Shown: positions 43,783-54,279 of the stretch, piece after piece
Layout: the number at the start of each line of letters is the position of its first letter
Numbering within the stretch: position 1 is the stretch's first letter
NCBI RefSeq assembly: GCF_024213665.1
Contig: NZ_JANAVP010000009.1
Location: 1-64,000 of the forward strand
DNA length: 64,000 nucleotides
Origin: Streptomyces sp. A3M-1-3
GTDB taxonomy: Bacteria > Actinomycetota > Actinomycetes > Streptomycetales > Streptomycetaceae
Direction of reading: 5' to 3'
Position numbers and translations under genes: made by a program
The notes under the pieces: model-generated
Database searches by the model: none
What the model was told of the DNA's origin: nothing
Seen by the model: the letters and a program-made list of their open reading frames with translations, nothing else

Positions 43783-44823
43783 ATGCCTCGTTGGAGGGCG
43801 CTACCGGAGGAACTCGACCCGCAGGTCAGGGAGTTCGCCAGCCAGCTGCGCAGGCTCGTCGACCGCAGTGGGCTCAGCATCGCCGCGGTGGCGGACCGAA
43901 CCGGCTACAGCAAGACGTCCTGGGAGCGGTATCTGGGCGGCCGGCTGCTCGCACCCAAGGGCGCGGTTGTCGCACTGGCCGAGGTGACCGGCACCAATCC
44001 GGCCCACCTGACCACCATGTGGGAGCTCGCGGAGCGTGCGTGGAGCCGGTCCGAGATGCGGCACGACATGACCATGGAGGCGATCCGGATCTCCCAGGCG
44101 CGTGCCGCGCTCGGCGAGTTCGGGTCGGCGGGCGCGGGTGCGGGCACGGCCGGGGGAGCCAGGAACGGCCGCGCGGGCGCGGCCGGTCACGCCGCTGCGC
44201 CACGGGCCGGCGGCGGCTCCGCCAGGGGAGCTGCCGACGGTGGTACGGGGCGCGGTCCCGCGGCGCCGCAGGGGCACGGCCGCCAGGACCAGCCCGCACG
44301 CCGCCGGGAGCCGGCGCCCGGCAAGCCGAAGCGCAAGGCGACCATGTTCCTCGCGGGGCTGGTCGGTGCGCTGTTGGTGATCGCGGCCGCCGTACTGCTC
44401 ACCGACCTGGGCGGCGACGGCGACGGCGGCAAGGTCGCCGAGAAGCCGACGGTCACACCCACCACCAGCGCTCCCGCGCTGCCCGCCGGGGTGAAGTGCA
44501 CGGGTGCCGACTGCACCGGCAAGGACCCGGAGGTCATGGGCTGCGGCGGCACGCTGGCCACGACCACTGCCAAGGCCACGGTCGGCACGGCCCTCGTCGA
44601 GGTGCGCTACAGCAAGACGTGCGGCGCGGCATGGGCCCGTATCACCCAGGCCACGCCGGGCGACACGGTGCGGATAACGTCCGGCGGCTCCGCCGCGCAG
44701 AACGGCACGGTGAACGCCGACAGGGACGCGTACACGCCCATGACGGCGGCGGCCGAGGCCACCGAGGCCAAGGCCTGCGCGACCCTCACGACCGGCGTCA
44801 AGGGGTGCACCGAGGAGCAGTAG
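43783..44823 (+). CDS. XRE helix-turn-helix membrane protein with DUF2690 sensor
   Basis: This 346-residue protein begins with an XRE-type helix-turn-helix (LVDRSGLSIAAVADRTGYSK; WERYLGGRLLAPKGAVVAL) at about residues 15-75. A Gly/Ala/Arg-rich linker and one transmembrane helix (TMFLAGLVGALLVIAAAVLL) follow. The C-terminal extracytoplasmic DUF2690 domain has conserved Cys (GVKCTGADCTGKD, VMGCGGTLA, SKTCGAAW). It is a one-component receptor layout with a DNA-binding head inside and a disulfide-containing domain outside. AGGGGGGAAG precedes the ATG. The ligand and target promoters are unknown. Confidence 0.85.
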   Translation: MPRWRALPEELDPQVREFASQLRRLVDRSGLSIAAVADRTGYSKTSWERYLGGRLLAPKGAVVALAEVTGTNPAHLTTMWELAERAWSRSEMRHDMTMEAIRISQARAALGEFGSAGAGAGTAGGARNGRAGAAGHAAAPRAGGGSARGAADGGTGRGPAAPQGHGRQDQPARRREPAPGKPKRKATMFLAGLVGALLVIAAAVLLTDLGGDGDGGKVAEKPTVTPTTSAPALPAGVKCTGADCTGKDPEVMGCGGTLATTTAKATVGTALVEVRYSKTCGAAWARITQATPGDTVRITSGGSAAQNGTVNADRDAYTPMTAAAEATEAKACATLTTGVKGCTEEQ

Positions 44824-44893
44824 GCAGGCCGGTGGGACGGAGCACGCGCGTTCCACCCGGGGGTGGGGGTGCGCGGTATCCCGGGTCCGATAG

Positions 44894-46024
<1,131 letters not shown>

Positions 46025-46070
46025 TGGGGTCGCCTCCTCAGTTCGCTTCCTTATTTCGCCGCTTTACCGA

Positions 46071-46107
46071 CAAAGCGCCCCGCAGTGACCGCTGCCGGGG
46101 CGCTTTG
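46071..46107 (+). terminator. Terminator after mdh
   Basis: The stem CAAAGCGCCCC (46071-46081) pairs with GGGGCGCTTTG (46097-46107), and GCAG/CTGC extends it across a one-base bulge. It separates mdh from the betaine operon. Confidence 0.8.
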
Positions 46108-46209
46108 CGTTGTCCCGGCAGTGACACCGGACACTTGTGGCCACTGATTGCGCATGCTTCCCCGACTTCAGGGGAGGGGTCCCGTTCTCCAACGGAAGGC
46201 AATCGGAAC

Positions 46210-47712
46210 GTGTCGGCACAGCAGACCATTCATGTGGGCGGGGTGTGGCGCGCCGCCGCCTCCGGTGCCACGCGCGAAATCCTCGACCCTGCCAACGGCA
46301 GGCCGTTCGCGGTCGTGGCCGAAGGCGCGGCCGAGGACGTGGACGCCGCGGTGTCCGCCGCGCGCGAGGCATTCGACGCGGGGGAGTGGCCCCGTACGCC
46401 CGTCGCCGAACGGGCGGCTCTGCTGCGGCGGGTCGCCGGACTGCTCCAGCGCGACCGCGAGGAGATCGGGCTGCTGGAGAGCCGGGACGCCGGCAAGACC
46501 CTGGAGGAAGGCCGTGTCGACGTCGACTGCGTGACCGATGCCTTCCGCTACTTCGCCGACCTCGTGATGAACGAGAGCGGCGGACGGGTCGTGGACGCCG
46601 GCTCGGAGAAGATCCACAGTGTGGTGGTGCACGAGCCCGTCGGTGTCTGTGCGCTCATCACCCCCTGGAATTATCCGCTCCTCCAGGCGAGTTGGAAGAT
46701 TGCCCCGGCGCTGGCCGCGGGCAATACTTTTGTGCTCAAGCCGAGTGAGATCACCCCGCTGACGACGATCGCCCTGATCGGACTGCTCGCGGAGGCCGGA
46801 CTGCCGGCCGGCGTCGCCAACCTGGTCACCGGCGCAGGGGACCCGGTCGGCGCGCGGATGGCCGAGCACCCGGACGTCGACCTCGTCTCGTTCACCGGCG
46901 GGCTCGCCAGCGGCACCAAGGTGATGCAGGCGGCCGCCGTCACCGTGAAGAAGGTCGCCCTGGAGCTGGGCGGCAAGAACCCCAACGTCGTCTTCGCGGA
47001 CGCCTGCGCGACCGACGAGGGCTTCGACACCGCCGTCGACCAGGCGCTCAACGCCGCCTTCATCCACAGCGGCCAGGTCTGTTCCGCGGGCTCCCGTCTC
47101 ATCGTCGAGGAGTCCGTACGGGAACGTTTCGTCGCGGAACTGGCCCGCCGTGCCGGGCGGATCCGGCTCGGCCGGGGCACCGAGAAGGACGTCGAGTGCG
47201 GTCCCCTCGTCTCCGCCGCGCAACTCGCCAGGACCGAGGCGTACGTCGCCTCCGCGCTGGCCGAGGGCGCGGTCCTGCGCGCCGGCGGGGAACGACCCGA
47301 GCCCTGCGAAGTCCGCCCCGAGGGCGGCTACTTCTACGCGCCCACCGTGCTGGACCTGTGCCACGGCGACATGCGGGTCGTACGGGAGGAGGTCTTCGGG
47401 CCGGTCCTGACCGTGGAGACCTTCCACACCGAGGACCAGGCCGTCGCCCTCGCCAACGACACCGAGTACGGGCTGGCCGGCGCGGTATGGACCGCGGACC
47501 CCGGGCGGGCGCGGCGCGTAGCCGGGCGGCTCCGGCACGGGACCGTGTGGATCAACGACTTCCACCCGTACCTTCCGCAGGCCGAATGGGGCGGCTTCGG
47601 GAAGTCCGGCATCGGACGCGAGCTGGGGCCGAGCGGGCTCGCCGAGTACCGCGAGGCCAAGCACATCTACCAGAACCTCGACCCGCGCCCGGTGCGCTGG
47701 TTCGCGGGCTGA
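46210..47712 (+). CDS. betB: Betaine-aldehyde dehydrogenase
   Basis: This 500-residue aldehyde dehydrogenase is expected to oxidise betaine aldehyde to glycine betaine. Key features are ITPWNYPLLQASWKIAPAL, FTGGLASGTKV (cofactor), the catalytic Glu in VALELGGKNPNVVF (about 253), Cys in SGQVCSAGSR (about 290) and EEVFGPVLTVETF. The GTG at 46210 has GGAAGG ten bases upstream. It leads an operon with a choline-oxidase-type enzyme and a quaternary-amine ABC importer, which supports the substrate assignment. The choline oxidase gene follows after 48 bases. Confidence 0.92.
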   Translation: MSAQQTIHVGGVWRAAASGATREILDPANGRPFAVVAEGAAEDVDAAVSAAREAFDAGEWPRTPVAERAALLRRVAGLLQRDREEIGLLESRDAGKTLEEGRVDVDCVTDAFRYFADLVMNESGGRVVDAGSEKIHSVVVHEPVGVCALITPWNYPLLQASWKIAPALAAGNTFVLKPSEITPLTTIALIGLLAEAGLPAGVANLVTGAGDPVGARMAEHPDVDLVSFTGGLASGTKVMQAAAVTVKKVALELGGKNPNVVFADACATDEGFDTAVDQALNAAFIHSGQVCSAGSRLIVEESVRERFVAELARRAGRIRLGRGTEKDVECGPLVSAAQLARTEAYVASALAEGAVLRAGGERPEPCEVRPEGGYFYAPTVLDLCHGDMRVVREEVFGPVLTVETFHTEDQAVALANDTEYGLAGAVWTADPGRARRVAGRLRHGTVWINDFHPYLPQAEWGGFGKSGIGRELGPSGLAEYREAKHIYQNLDPRPVRWFAG

Positions 47713-47760
47713 CCACCCGTACGTATGCAGGAAAGCAAGAGATCAGAGGGGCAGTTGCTC

Positions 47761-49314
47761 ATGGCCGAATACGACTATGTCGTCGTCGGGGGCGGTACCG
47801 CGGGATCCGTCATCGCATCCCGGCTCACCGAGGACCCCGGCATCCGGGTCGCCGTCATCGAGGGCGGGCCCTCCGACGTCGACCGCCCCGAGGTCCTGAC
47901 GCTGCGGCGCTGGATGGGACTGCTCGGCGGCGACCTGGACTACGACTACCCCACCACCGAGCAGCCACGCGGCAATTCGCACATCCGGCACAGCCGGGCC
48001 CGCGTTCTCGGCGGCTGCTCCTCGCACAACACGCTGATCGCGTTCCGGCCGCTGCCGTCCGACTGGGACGAATGGGCCGCCGCCGGGGCCGACGGCTGGG
48101 ACGCGGCGGCCATGGACCCGTACTTCGACCGGCTGCGGAACAACATCGTCCCGGTCGACGAGAAGGACCGCAACGCCATCGCCCGCGACTTCGTCGACGC
48201 GGCGCAGGCGGCGCTCGGCGTGCCGCGCGTCGAGGGCTTCAACCGCACGCCGTTCCACGAGGGCGCCGGGTTCTTCGACCTCGCGTACCACCCGGAGGAC
48301 AACAAGCGCTCCAGCGCCTCGGTCGCCTACCTGCATCCCTTCCTGGACCGGCCCAATCTGCATATCGCGCTGGAGACGTGGGCGTACCGGCTGGAGTTCG
48401 ACGGCAGCCGGGCGAGCGGCGTGCGCGTCCGTACCAAGGACGGCGAGGAGCTGCTTGTCGAGGCGGCACGCGAAGTCATCGTGTGCGCCGGCGCGGTGGA
48501 CACCCCGCGACTGCTGCTGCACTCCGGCATCGGCCCGAAGGCGGATCTGGAGGCGCTCGGCATACCGGTCGTCCACGACCTGCCGGGTGTGGGGGAGAAC
48601 CTCCTCGACCACCCCGAGTCGGTCATCGTCTGGGAGACGGACGGGCCGATACCCGAGAACTCCGCGATGGACAGCGACGCCGGGCTGTTCGTGCGGCGCG
48701 ACCCGCACAGCGCCGGGCCGGACCTGATGTTCCACTTCTACCAGATCCCCTTCACCGACAATCCTGAGCGGCTGGGGTACGAACGGCCCGCGCACGGGGT
48801 GTCGATGACCCCCAACATCCCCAAGCCGCGCAGCCGCGGCCGGCTGTATCTGACCAGCGCCGATCCCGCCGTGAAGCCCGCGCTGGACTTCCGTTACTTC
48901 ACCGACCCGGACGACTACGACGGCCGGACGCTCGTCGACGGCATCCGCATCGCCCGCGAGATCGCCGCGACCGCGCCGCTCGCCGGCTGGCTGAAGCATG
49001 AGGTCTGCCCGGGCCCCGAGGTGACCTCCGACGAGGCCCTGAGCGAGTACGCGCGCAAGGTCGCGCACACTGTCTACCACCCCGCGGGCACCTGCCGAAT
49101 GGGTTCCTCCGCTGATGAACTTGCCGTAGTGACCCCGGACTTGAGGGTCCGGGGCCTTGACGGCATCCGTATCGCCGACGCGTCCGTCTTCCCGACGATG
49201 CCCGCGGTGAACCCGATGATCGGCGTCCTGATGGTCGGGGAGAAATGCGCGGAACTGCTGTCCGCAGCCAGCCCGACCGATGCCCGCCCGACCGATGGAG
49301 GTGACCCGCGATGA
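47761..49314 (+). CDS. GMC oxidoreductase, choline-oxidase type
   Basis: This is a 517-residue flavoprotein. The FAD-binding N-terminus is [38 protein letters not shown] (His at about 77) corresponds to the His that covalently holds FAD in Arthrobacter choline oxidase. The catalytic pair is the His in [12 protein letters not shown] (about 440) and the Asn in [10 protein letters not shown] (about 484). These features fit choline oxidase better than the membrane-linked BetA dehydrogenase. It would turn choline into betaine aldehyde (and perhaps betaine) using O2 and releasing peroxide. ATG at 47761 has AGAGGGG upstream. The stop overlaps the ATPase start (ATGA). Confidence 0.86.
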   Translation: MAEYDYVVVGGGTAGSVIASRLTEDPGIRVAVIEGGPSDVDRPEVLTLRRWMGLLGGDLDYDYPTTEQPRGNSHIRHSRARVLGGCSSHNTLIAFRPLPSDWDEWAAAGADGWDAAAMDPYFDRLRNNIVPVDEKDRNAIARDFVDAAQAALGVPRVEGFNRTPFHEGAGFFDLAYHPEDNKRSSASVAYLHPFLDRPNLHIALETWAYRLEFDGSRASGVRVRTKDGEELLVEAAREVIVCAGAVDTPRLLLHSGIGPKADLEALGIPVVHDLPGVGENLLDHPESVIVWETDGPIPENSAMDSDAGLFVRRDPHSAGPDLMFHFYQIPFTDNPERLGYERPAHGVSMTPNIPKPRSRGRLYLTSADPAVKPALDFRYFTDPDDYDGRTLVDGIRIAREIAATAPLAGWLKHEVCPGPEVTSDEALSEYARKVAHTVYHPAGTCRMGSSADELAVVTPDLRVRGLDGIRIADASVFPTMPAVNPMIGVLMVGEKCAELLSAASPTDARPTDGGDPR

Positions 49315-50369
49315 CCCAGGATCCCCACGTTCCCGTCTTCGCCGTCCGCAACCTGTGGAAGGTCTTCGGGCCCAAGGCCGACCGCGTCCCCGGCAACCCG
49401 GAGTACGCGGACCTGTCCGCCGACGAACTGCGCGGCCGCACCAAGTGCACCGCCGCCGTCCGCGACGTCTCCTTCGACGTGCGCAAGGGCGAGGTCTTCG
49501 TCGTCATGGGCCTGTCCGGCTCCGGCAAGTCCACCCTCGTACGAACCCTGACCCGGCTCATCGAACCCACCGCCGGATCGATCGCCATCGACGGCGAGGA
49601 CGTCCTGTCGATGGACCGGGCGCGCCTGCGCGAACTGCGCAGACACCGCGCCGCGATGGTCTTCCAGCACTTCGGGCTGCTGCCGCACCGGTCGGTCATC
49701 GACAACGTCGCGTACGGACTGGAGATCCAGGGCGTCGGCAAGGCGGAGCGCCGGGCGCGGGCCGCGGACGTGGTCGCGAAGGTGGGGCTCGCGGGGCTGG
49801 AACACCGCCGCCCCGGTCAGCTCTCGGGCGGCCAGCAGCAGCGCGTCGGGCTCGCCCGCGCGCTCGCCGTCGACCCCGAGGTGCTGCTCTTCGACGAGCC
49901 GTTCAGCGCGCTCGACCCGCTGATCCGTCGGGACATGCAGGAGGAGGTCATCCGGCTGCACCGCGAGGAGGGCCGCACGATGGTCTTCATCACCCACGAC
50001 CTGAACGAGGCGCTGCGCCTCGGCGACCGGATCGCGCTGATGCGGGACGGGCGGATCGTGCAGCTCGGCACGCCCGAGGAGATCGTGGGCGCGCCGGCCG
50101 ACGACTACGTACGGGACTTCGTCCGCGACGTACCGCGCGAGCAGGTGCTCACCGCCCGCACGGCGATGCGCCCGCCCGCCGCGGGCGAGGCCGACGCAGG
50201 ACCGGCGATCGCCCCGGACGCGACCTGCGTCGAGGCGATCGAGGCGGTGGCCCGCACCGGCGGCCCGGTCCGGGTCGTCGACAACGGCCGCTGCGTCGGC
50301 GTCGTCGACCACGAGGCCCTGCTAGCGGTGGTCGCGGGCCTGCCCAAGGACAAGGCGGTCGCGGCATGA
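49311..50369 (+). CDS. Glycine betaine/quaternary amine ABC transporter ATPase
   Basis: This 352-residue ATPase is of the OpuAA/ProV type. Walker [10 protein letters not shown] (about 66), signature [15 protein letters not shown] (about 170), Walker [13 protein letters not shown] (about 190) and the switch His in [11 protein letters not shown] are present. A C-terminal CBS-like tail ([20 protein letters not shown]), which in OpuA senses ionic strength, is shortened to about one repeat. Its ATG overlaps the oxidase stop. The next in-frame element is a 348-base insertion-like stretch before the permease. Confidence 0.93.
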   Translation: MTQDPHVPVFAVRNLWKVFGPKADRVPGNPEYADLSADELRGRTKCTAAVRDVSFDVRKGEVFVVMGLSGSGKSTLVRTLTRLIEPTAGSIAIDGEDVLSMDRARLRELRRHRAAMVFQHFGLLPHRSVIDNVAYGLEIQGVGKAERRARAADVVAKVGLAGLEHRRPGQLSGGQQQRVGLARALAVDPEVLLFDEPFSALDPLIRRDMQEEVIRLHREEGRTMVFITHDLNEALRLGDRIALMRDGRIVQLGTPEEIVGAPADDYVRDFVRDVPREQVLTARTAMRPPAAGEADAGPAIAPDATCVEAIEAVARTGGPVRVVDNGRCVGVVDHEALLAVVAGLPKDKAVAA

Positions 50370-50713
50370 CCGTGCCGACGCCCCCGCGCGGGGGCCTGTC
50401 CCACCCACCCGCCCTTGAAGTGGTGGGGGTCTGCGCCCCCCACCGTCCCCCGCACGCGCCCGCTCCGCGGGCGGGCCGTGTTCGCGCTCGCAGGGCAGCT
50501 GGGGACCGTCAGCCGTGGGCCGGCGTCGACAACCGGACCGCCCCGTGGGGCGGGGCCGGTGCCGGGGTGCGTCGGACCCTGCTTGTGCCCGCTCCGCGGC
50601 GCGCGGGGGCTGCCCGCTGCGCGCGTACCGGCCTGCGGGCGGGCCGAGTGCTCGAGCTCATGGGCGGCGTTGCCGCCCCGGGCGGCGCCCTCGCCGGGGG
50701 GTGGCGCGTGTGA
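50366..50713 (+). CDS. Doubtful 115-residue frame between the ATPase and permease
   Basis: The frame begins ATGA over the ATPase stop and ends GTGA over the permease start, so it is coupled on both sides. The product is low-complexity (Pro/Arg/Ala/Gly, e.g. [16 protein letters not shown]) and matches nothing I know. The DNA contains hairpins (CCCCCGCGCGGGGG at 50384-50397; GGTGGGGG...CCCCCCACC at about 50421-50443) and is bounded by TGACCG at both ends (50367 and 50711). It may be an inserted repeat element rather than a gene; it could still be translated to keep ribosomes moving. Confidence 0.3.
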   Translation: MTVPTPPRGGLSHPPALEVVGVCAPHRPPHAPAPRAGRVRARRAAGDRQPWAGVDNRTAPWGGAGAGVRRTLLVPAPRRAGAARCARTGLRAGRVLELMGGVAAPGGALAGGWRV

Positions 50714-52692
50714 CCGCCACCGTTCCTGCCTCCGTCACGGCGGACAAGTCGGCCCCCGCGCCGGGCGCGGCGCGGGCGCGCCTTCGGGTGCCCGTCGTCC
50801 GGAAGCTGCTCGCGCTCGCCGTCGCCGCCGTCGTGCTTGTTCCCCTCGGGGTCGGTCTGTGGGGCAGTGGGACCTGGCCCGACGCGCTGAGCGTCGATGT
50901 GTCCGGGCCCCTCGACGACCTCAACCAGTGGGTCGTCGACAACCGCGAGACGCATCCGCTCTTCCTGTACTTCCTGCTGCACCTGTCCAACACCGCCACC
51001 GACGCCGTCGACGCCGTGTACCAACTGCTCGACGCGCTCGGCTGGGCCGGGGTCACCGTCGCCGCCGTACTGGCCGGATGGCGGGCCGGCGGCCTGCGCG
51101 TCGCGGGCACCGCGCTCGGCGCGTTCGCCGTGTGCGGCCTGCTCGGGATGTGGGACCCGACCCTCGTCACCATCGCCCTGATGGTCGTCGCGGTCGCCGT
51201 GTCCGCGCTGCTCGGAGTGGCCCTCGGTCTCGCCGCCGGGCTGTCCGACCGGTTCGACCGGGCACTGCGGCCGGTCCTGGACACCATGCAGGTGCTGCCG
51301 GCGTTCGCGTATCTCCTGCCATTCGTGCTGGTCTTCGGCACCGGCACGCCCGCCGCGCTCTTCTGTACGGTCATCTACGCCGCCCCGCCGATGGCCCGGC
51401 TCACCGCGCTCGGGCTGCGGGGCGCCGACCCCGGCGTGCTCGAGGCGTCCGCCTCGCTCGGGGCGAGCGGGGTGCAGCGGCTGTGGACGGCCCGGCTGCC
51501 GCTGGCCCGCAAGGAGATGCTGCTCGGCCTCAACCAGACGATCATGATGGCCCTGTCGATGGTGGTCATCGCCGCCCTCGTCGGCGCCGGCGGCCTCGGC
51601 GAAGAGGTCTACGAGGCGCTGTCGACCGTCGACGTCGGCGGCGCGCTCGCCGCGGGTATCCCGATCGTGCTGATCGCCGTGTGGCTGGACCGTACGACCG
51701 CCGCCGCCGGCGACCGCATCGGCGCCGCCGTCCCGGGTGACGGCGTCCGGTGGCTGCGCGGATGGCGCGGCTGGGGCCTGGTCGCCGTCGCGACCGGCGC
51801 CGCGGCCGCCGTGCGCTCCGGGTCCTGGCCGGACGCGTGGACGTACGCGATCTCGACACCCGTCAACCGCGCCCAGGACTGGATCACCGAGAACCTCGCC
51901 TCCGGCGTCCCCGTCCTCGGCGGCACCGAGGTGTGGTCCGACCACTTCACCGCCTGGCTGCTCAACCCGCTGCGGGACGGCCTGGAGTGGCTGCCGTGGT
52001 GGTCGCTGCTCCTGCTGGTGGCCGCCCTCGCGTGGCTGGTGGGCACTTGGCGTACCGCGCTCACCGCGACCCTCGCCATGGCCGCGGTCGGCGTGCTCGG
52101 CGTGTGGACGGTCTCCCTCGACACCCTCTCCCAGGTGATCGCGGCCGTCGCGCTCACCCTGCTCGCCGGGGTCGCGATCGGCGTACTCGCCGCACGCGCC
52201 GGCTGGGTCGAGCGGGGGCTGCGACCGGTCCTGGACGTGCTCCAGACCATGCCGCAGTTCGTGTACCTGATCCCGGTCGTCGCCCTCTTCGGCGTCACCA
52301 GGGTCTCGGCGATCATCGCGGCCGTCGTGTACGCGCTGCCCGCCGTCGTCCGGATCACCACACAGGGCGTCAAGGAGGTCGACCCGGCGGCGCTGGAGGC
52401 CGCCCGCTCGATGGGAGCGGGAACCCGGCAGCAACTCCTCCAGGTGCAGCTGCCGCTGGCCCGCCCCGCGCTGCTGCTCGCCGTCAACCAGGGCGTCGTG
52501 CTCGTCCTGGCGATGGTCATCATCGGCGGCCTCGTGGGCGGCGGCGCCCTCGGCTACGACGTCGTCAAGGGCCTCTCCAAGGGTGAACTCGGCCTCGGTC
52601 TGACCGCCGGCGCGGCGATCGTATGCCTCGGCCTGGTGCTGGACCGGATCACGCAGCCCGCCGCCCGTACCCGTAAGGACAACCACTCATGA
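50710..52692 (+). CDS. Glycine betaine ABC permease, two domains in one chain
   Basis: This is a 660-residue membrane protein formed by two OpuAB/ProW-like permease units in tandem. The first has the EAA-type loop [21 protein letters not shown] after [20 protein letters not shown]. The second has [20 protein letters not shown] and [20 protein letters not shown]. The two halves clearly align, so the gene is an internal duplication giving a pseudo-heterodimeric channel. GTG at 50710 overlaps the preceding frame's stop. The stop overlaps the binding-protein start (ATGA). Confidence 0.9.
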   Translation: MTATVPASVTADKSAPAPGAARARLRVPVVRKLLALAVAAVVLVPLGVGLWGSGTWPDALSVDVSGPLDDLNQWVVDNRETHPLFLYFLLHLSNTATDAVDAVYQLLDALGWAGVTVAAVLAGWRAGGLRVAGTALGAFAVCGLLGMWDPTLVTIALMVVAVAVSALLGVALGLAAGLSDRFDRALRPVLDTMQVLPAFAYLLPFVLVFGTGTPAALFCTVIYAAPPMARLTALGLRGADPGVLEASASLGASGVQRLWTARLPLARKEMLLGLNQTIMMALSMVVIAALVGAGGLGEEVYEALSTVDVGGALAAGIPIVLIAVWLDRTTAAAGDRIGAAVPGDGVRWLRGWRGWGLVAVATGAAAAVRSGSWPDAWTYAISTPVNRAQDWITENLASGVPVLGGTEVWSDHFTAWLLNPLRDGLEWLPWWSLLLLVAALAWLVGTWRTALTATLAMAAVGVLGVWTVSLDTLSQVIAAVALTLLAGVAIGVLAARAGWVERGLRPVLDVLQTMPQFVYLIPVVALFGVTRVSAIIAAVVYALPAVVRITTQGVKEVDPAALEAARSMGAGTRQQLLQVQLPLARPALLLAVNQGVVLVLAMVIIGGLVGGGALGYDVVKGLSKGELGLGLTAGAAIVCLGLVLDRITQPAARTRKDNHS

Positions 52693-53663
52693 AAAGAGAC
52701 CTGTTCCCCATGCGCAGAAGCCACGTCCTCACCGCCGCCGTCTCCGCCCTCGGCATCCTCACCCTCAGCGCCTGCGGCGCCGCCGAGACCGGCAAGAAGG
52801 ACGACGTGGGCGGGAAGAAAACGGTCCGGCTGACCGTCCCGTCGTGGGTCGGCGCCGAGGCCAACACCGCCGTGGCGAAGCACATCATGGAGAAGGAGCT
52901 CGGCTACCAGGTCAAGACCCAGCAGATGGGCGAGGTGCTGGCCTGGGACGCGCTCGCCAAGGGCGACATCGACGCGATCCTTGAGGACTGGGGCCACCCC
53001 AAGCAGGAGAAGAGCTACGTCGAGAACAAGAAGACCGTCGTCAAGGGCGGCGACCTCGGTGTCACCGGGCACATCGGCTGGTTCGTGCCGAAGTACTGGG
53101 CCGACAAGAACCCCGACGTCACCGACTGGAAGAACCTCAACAAGTACGCCAAGGACCTGCAGACCGGGGAGAGCGGCGGCAAGGGACAGCTGCTGGAGGG
53201 CTCGCCCGACTATGTCACGCACGACGACGCGATCATCAGCAACCTGAAGCTGAACCTGAAGACGAAGTACGCGGGCTCCGAGGCCGCCCAGATCACCGAG
53301 ATCAAGAAGAACGCCAAGGCCAAGAAGCCCTTCCTGACCTACTGGTGGACTCCGCAGTGGCTGAACGCGCAGGTGGAGATGGTGGAGGTGAAGCTGCCCG
53401 AGTACAAGGAGGGCTGTGACGCCGACCCGAAGAAGGTCGCCTGCGCCTACCCGAACACGCCGCTGCAGAAGTTCTTCAACGCGGACTTCGCGAAGGACGG
53501 CGGCGAGGCCGCGGAGTTCCTGAAGAACTTCAAGTGGACCACCGAGCAGCAGAACGAGGTCGCTGTGATGATCGCGGGCGAGAAGCTGTCGCCGGAGGCC
53601 GCGGCCGAGAAGTGGGTCAAGGAGAACGAGTCCACGTGGAAGGCCTGGCTGCCCAAGAAGTAG
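52689..53663 (+). CDS. Glycine betaine ABC substrate-binding lipoprotein
   Basis: This is a 324-residue lipoprotein. The signal is [17 protein letters not shown], with the lipobox Cys at about 29. The mature part is an OpuAC fold with aromatic cage residues ([45 protein letters not shown]). Trp residues of this kind bind trimethylammonium head groups, supporting betaine or choline as ligand. It is the last gene of the operon, with an overlapping start and a terminator behind it. Confidence 0.94.
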   Translation: MKRDLFPMRRSHVLTAAVSALGILTLSACGAAETGKKDDVGGKKTVRLTVPSWVGAEANTAVAKHIMEKELGYQVKTQQMGEVLAWDALAKGDIDAILEDWGHPKQEKSYVENKKTVVKGGDLGVTGHIGWFVPKYWADKNPDVTDWKNLNKYAKDLQTGESGGKGQLLEGSPDYVTHDDAIISNLKLNLKTKYAGSEAAQITEIKKNAKAKKPFLTYWWTPQWLNAQVEMVEVKLPEYKEGCDADPKKVACAYPNTPLQKFFNADFAKDGGEAAEFLKNFKWTTEQQNEVAVMIAGEKLSPEAAAEKWVKENESTWKAWLPKK

Positions 53664-53677
53664 CCGGTTGAGCGGGT

Positions 53678-53713
53678 GGTTCGGGGAGTGGGGCGCGGCC
53701 CACTCCCCGAACC
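53678..53713. terminator. Terminator of the betaine operon
   Basis: A perfect 15-bp stem (GGTTCGGGGAGTGGG at 53678-53692 with its complement at 53699-53713) and a 6-base loop lie 14 bases after the stop. It also faces the convergent AhpD-like gene. Confidence 0.9.
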
Positions 53714-53728
53714 GGGCGGGCTCCCTGC

Positions 53729-54232
53729 TCAGCGCTTGTAGGTGCCGGGGGTGTAGTGGCCCGGGACCAGCCGGGTGGTCACGGCGAAGCGGTTCCAGGC
53801 GTTGATGACGGTGATGGCCGCGATCAGCTGGGCCATTTCGGCGTCGCCGAAGTGCTTGGCGGCCCTCTCGTACACGTCGTCCGGCACGAAGCCGTCGGTG
53901 AGGACGGTGACCGCCTCGGTGAGCTCGATCGCCGCGATCTCCTTCGCGGTGTAGAAGTGCCGCGACTCCTCCCACGCGCTGAGCTGGATGACGCGCTCGA
54001 CCGTCTCGCCGGCCGCGAAGGCGTCCTTGGTGTGCATGTCGAGGCAGAACGCGCAGTGGTTGAGCTGCGAGGCGCGGATCTTCACCAGTTCGAGTAGGAC
54101 CGGGTCCAGGCTCCCCTTCCTGGCGGCCGCGTCGAGGCTGATCATGGCCTTGTAGGCCTCGGGGGCGAGCTTCGCCCACTGGAGCCGGGGCGTGTGCTCG
54201 GGCGCGTATGCGGTGTTCTCGTTCGTCGTCAT
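53729..54232 (-). CDS. AhpD-like alkylhydroperoxidase (carboxymuconolactone decarboxylase family)
   Basis: This 167-residue protein is of the CMD/AhpD fold. The redox site is NHCAFCLDMHTKDA (CxxC then His, about residue 57), with helical surroundings (LVKIRASQLN upstream, AWEESRHFYTAKEIAAIELT downstream). It may reduce peroxides through the Cys pair. ATG at 54232 has AAGGTGA upstream. It is divergent from a MocR regulator with only 47 bases between starts, the common arrangement in which MocR controls the oxidoreductase. Confidence 0.92.
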   Translation of the reverse strand: MTTNENTAYAPEHTPRLQWAKLAPEAYKAMISLDAAARKGSLDPVLLELVKIRASQLNHCAFCLDMHTKDAFAAGETVERVIQLSAWEESRHFYTAKEIAAIELTEAVTVLTDGFVPDDVYERAAKHFGDAEMAQLIAAITVINAWNRFAVTTRLVPGHYTPGTYKR

Positions 54233-54246
54233 GGAGATCACCTTAC

Positions 54247-54273
54247 GGACCAAGTCACCCAGGGGTATGGTCC
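54247..54273. promoter_or_regulatory. Inverted-repeat operator between the AhpD and MocR genes
   Basis: GGACCA (54247-54252) and TGGTCC (54268-54273), 15 bases apart, are exact complements. They lie in the 47-base divergent gap. GGACCA/TGGTCC half-sites are of the kind bound by MocR/PdxR proteins. Confidence 0.55.
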
Positions 54274-54279
54274 ATTTCC

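Noticed and set aside
47761..49314. Choline dehydrogenase BetA
   Set aside because: The covalent-FAD His motif and catalytic His/Asn context match choline oxidase better; kept as choline-oxidase type.
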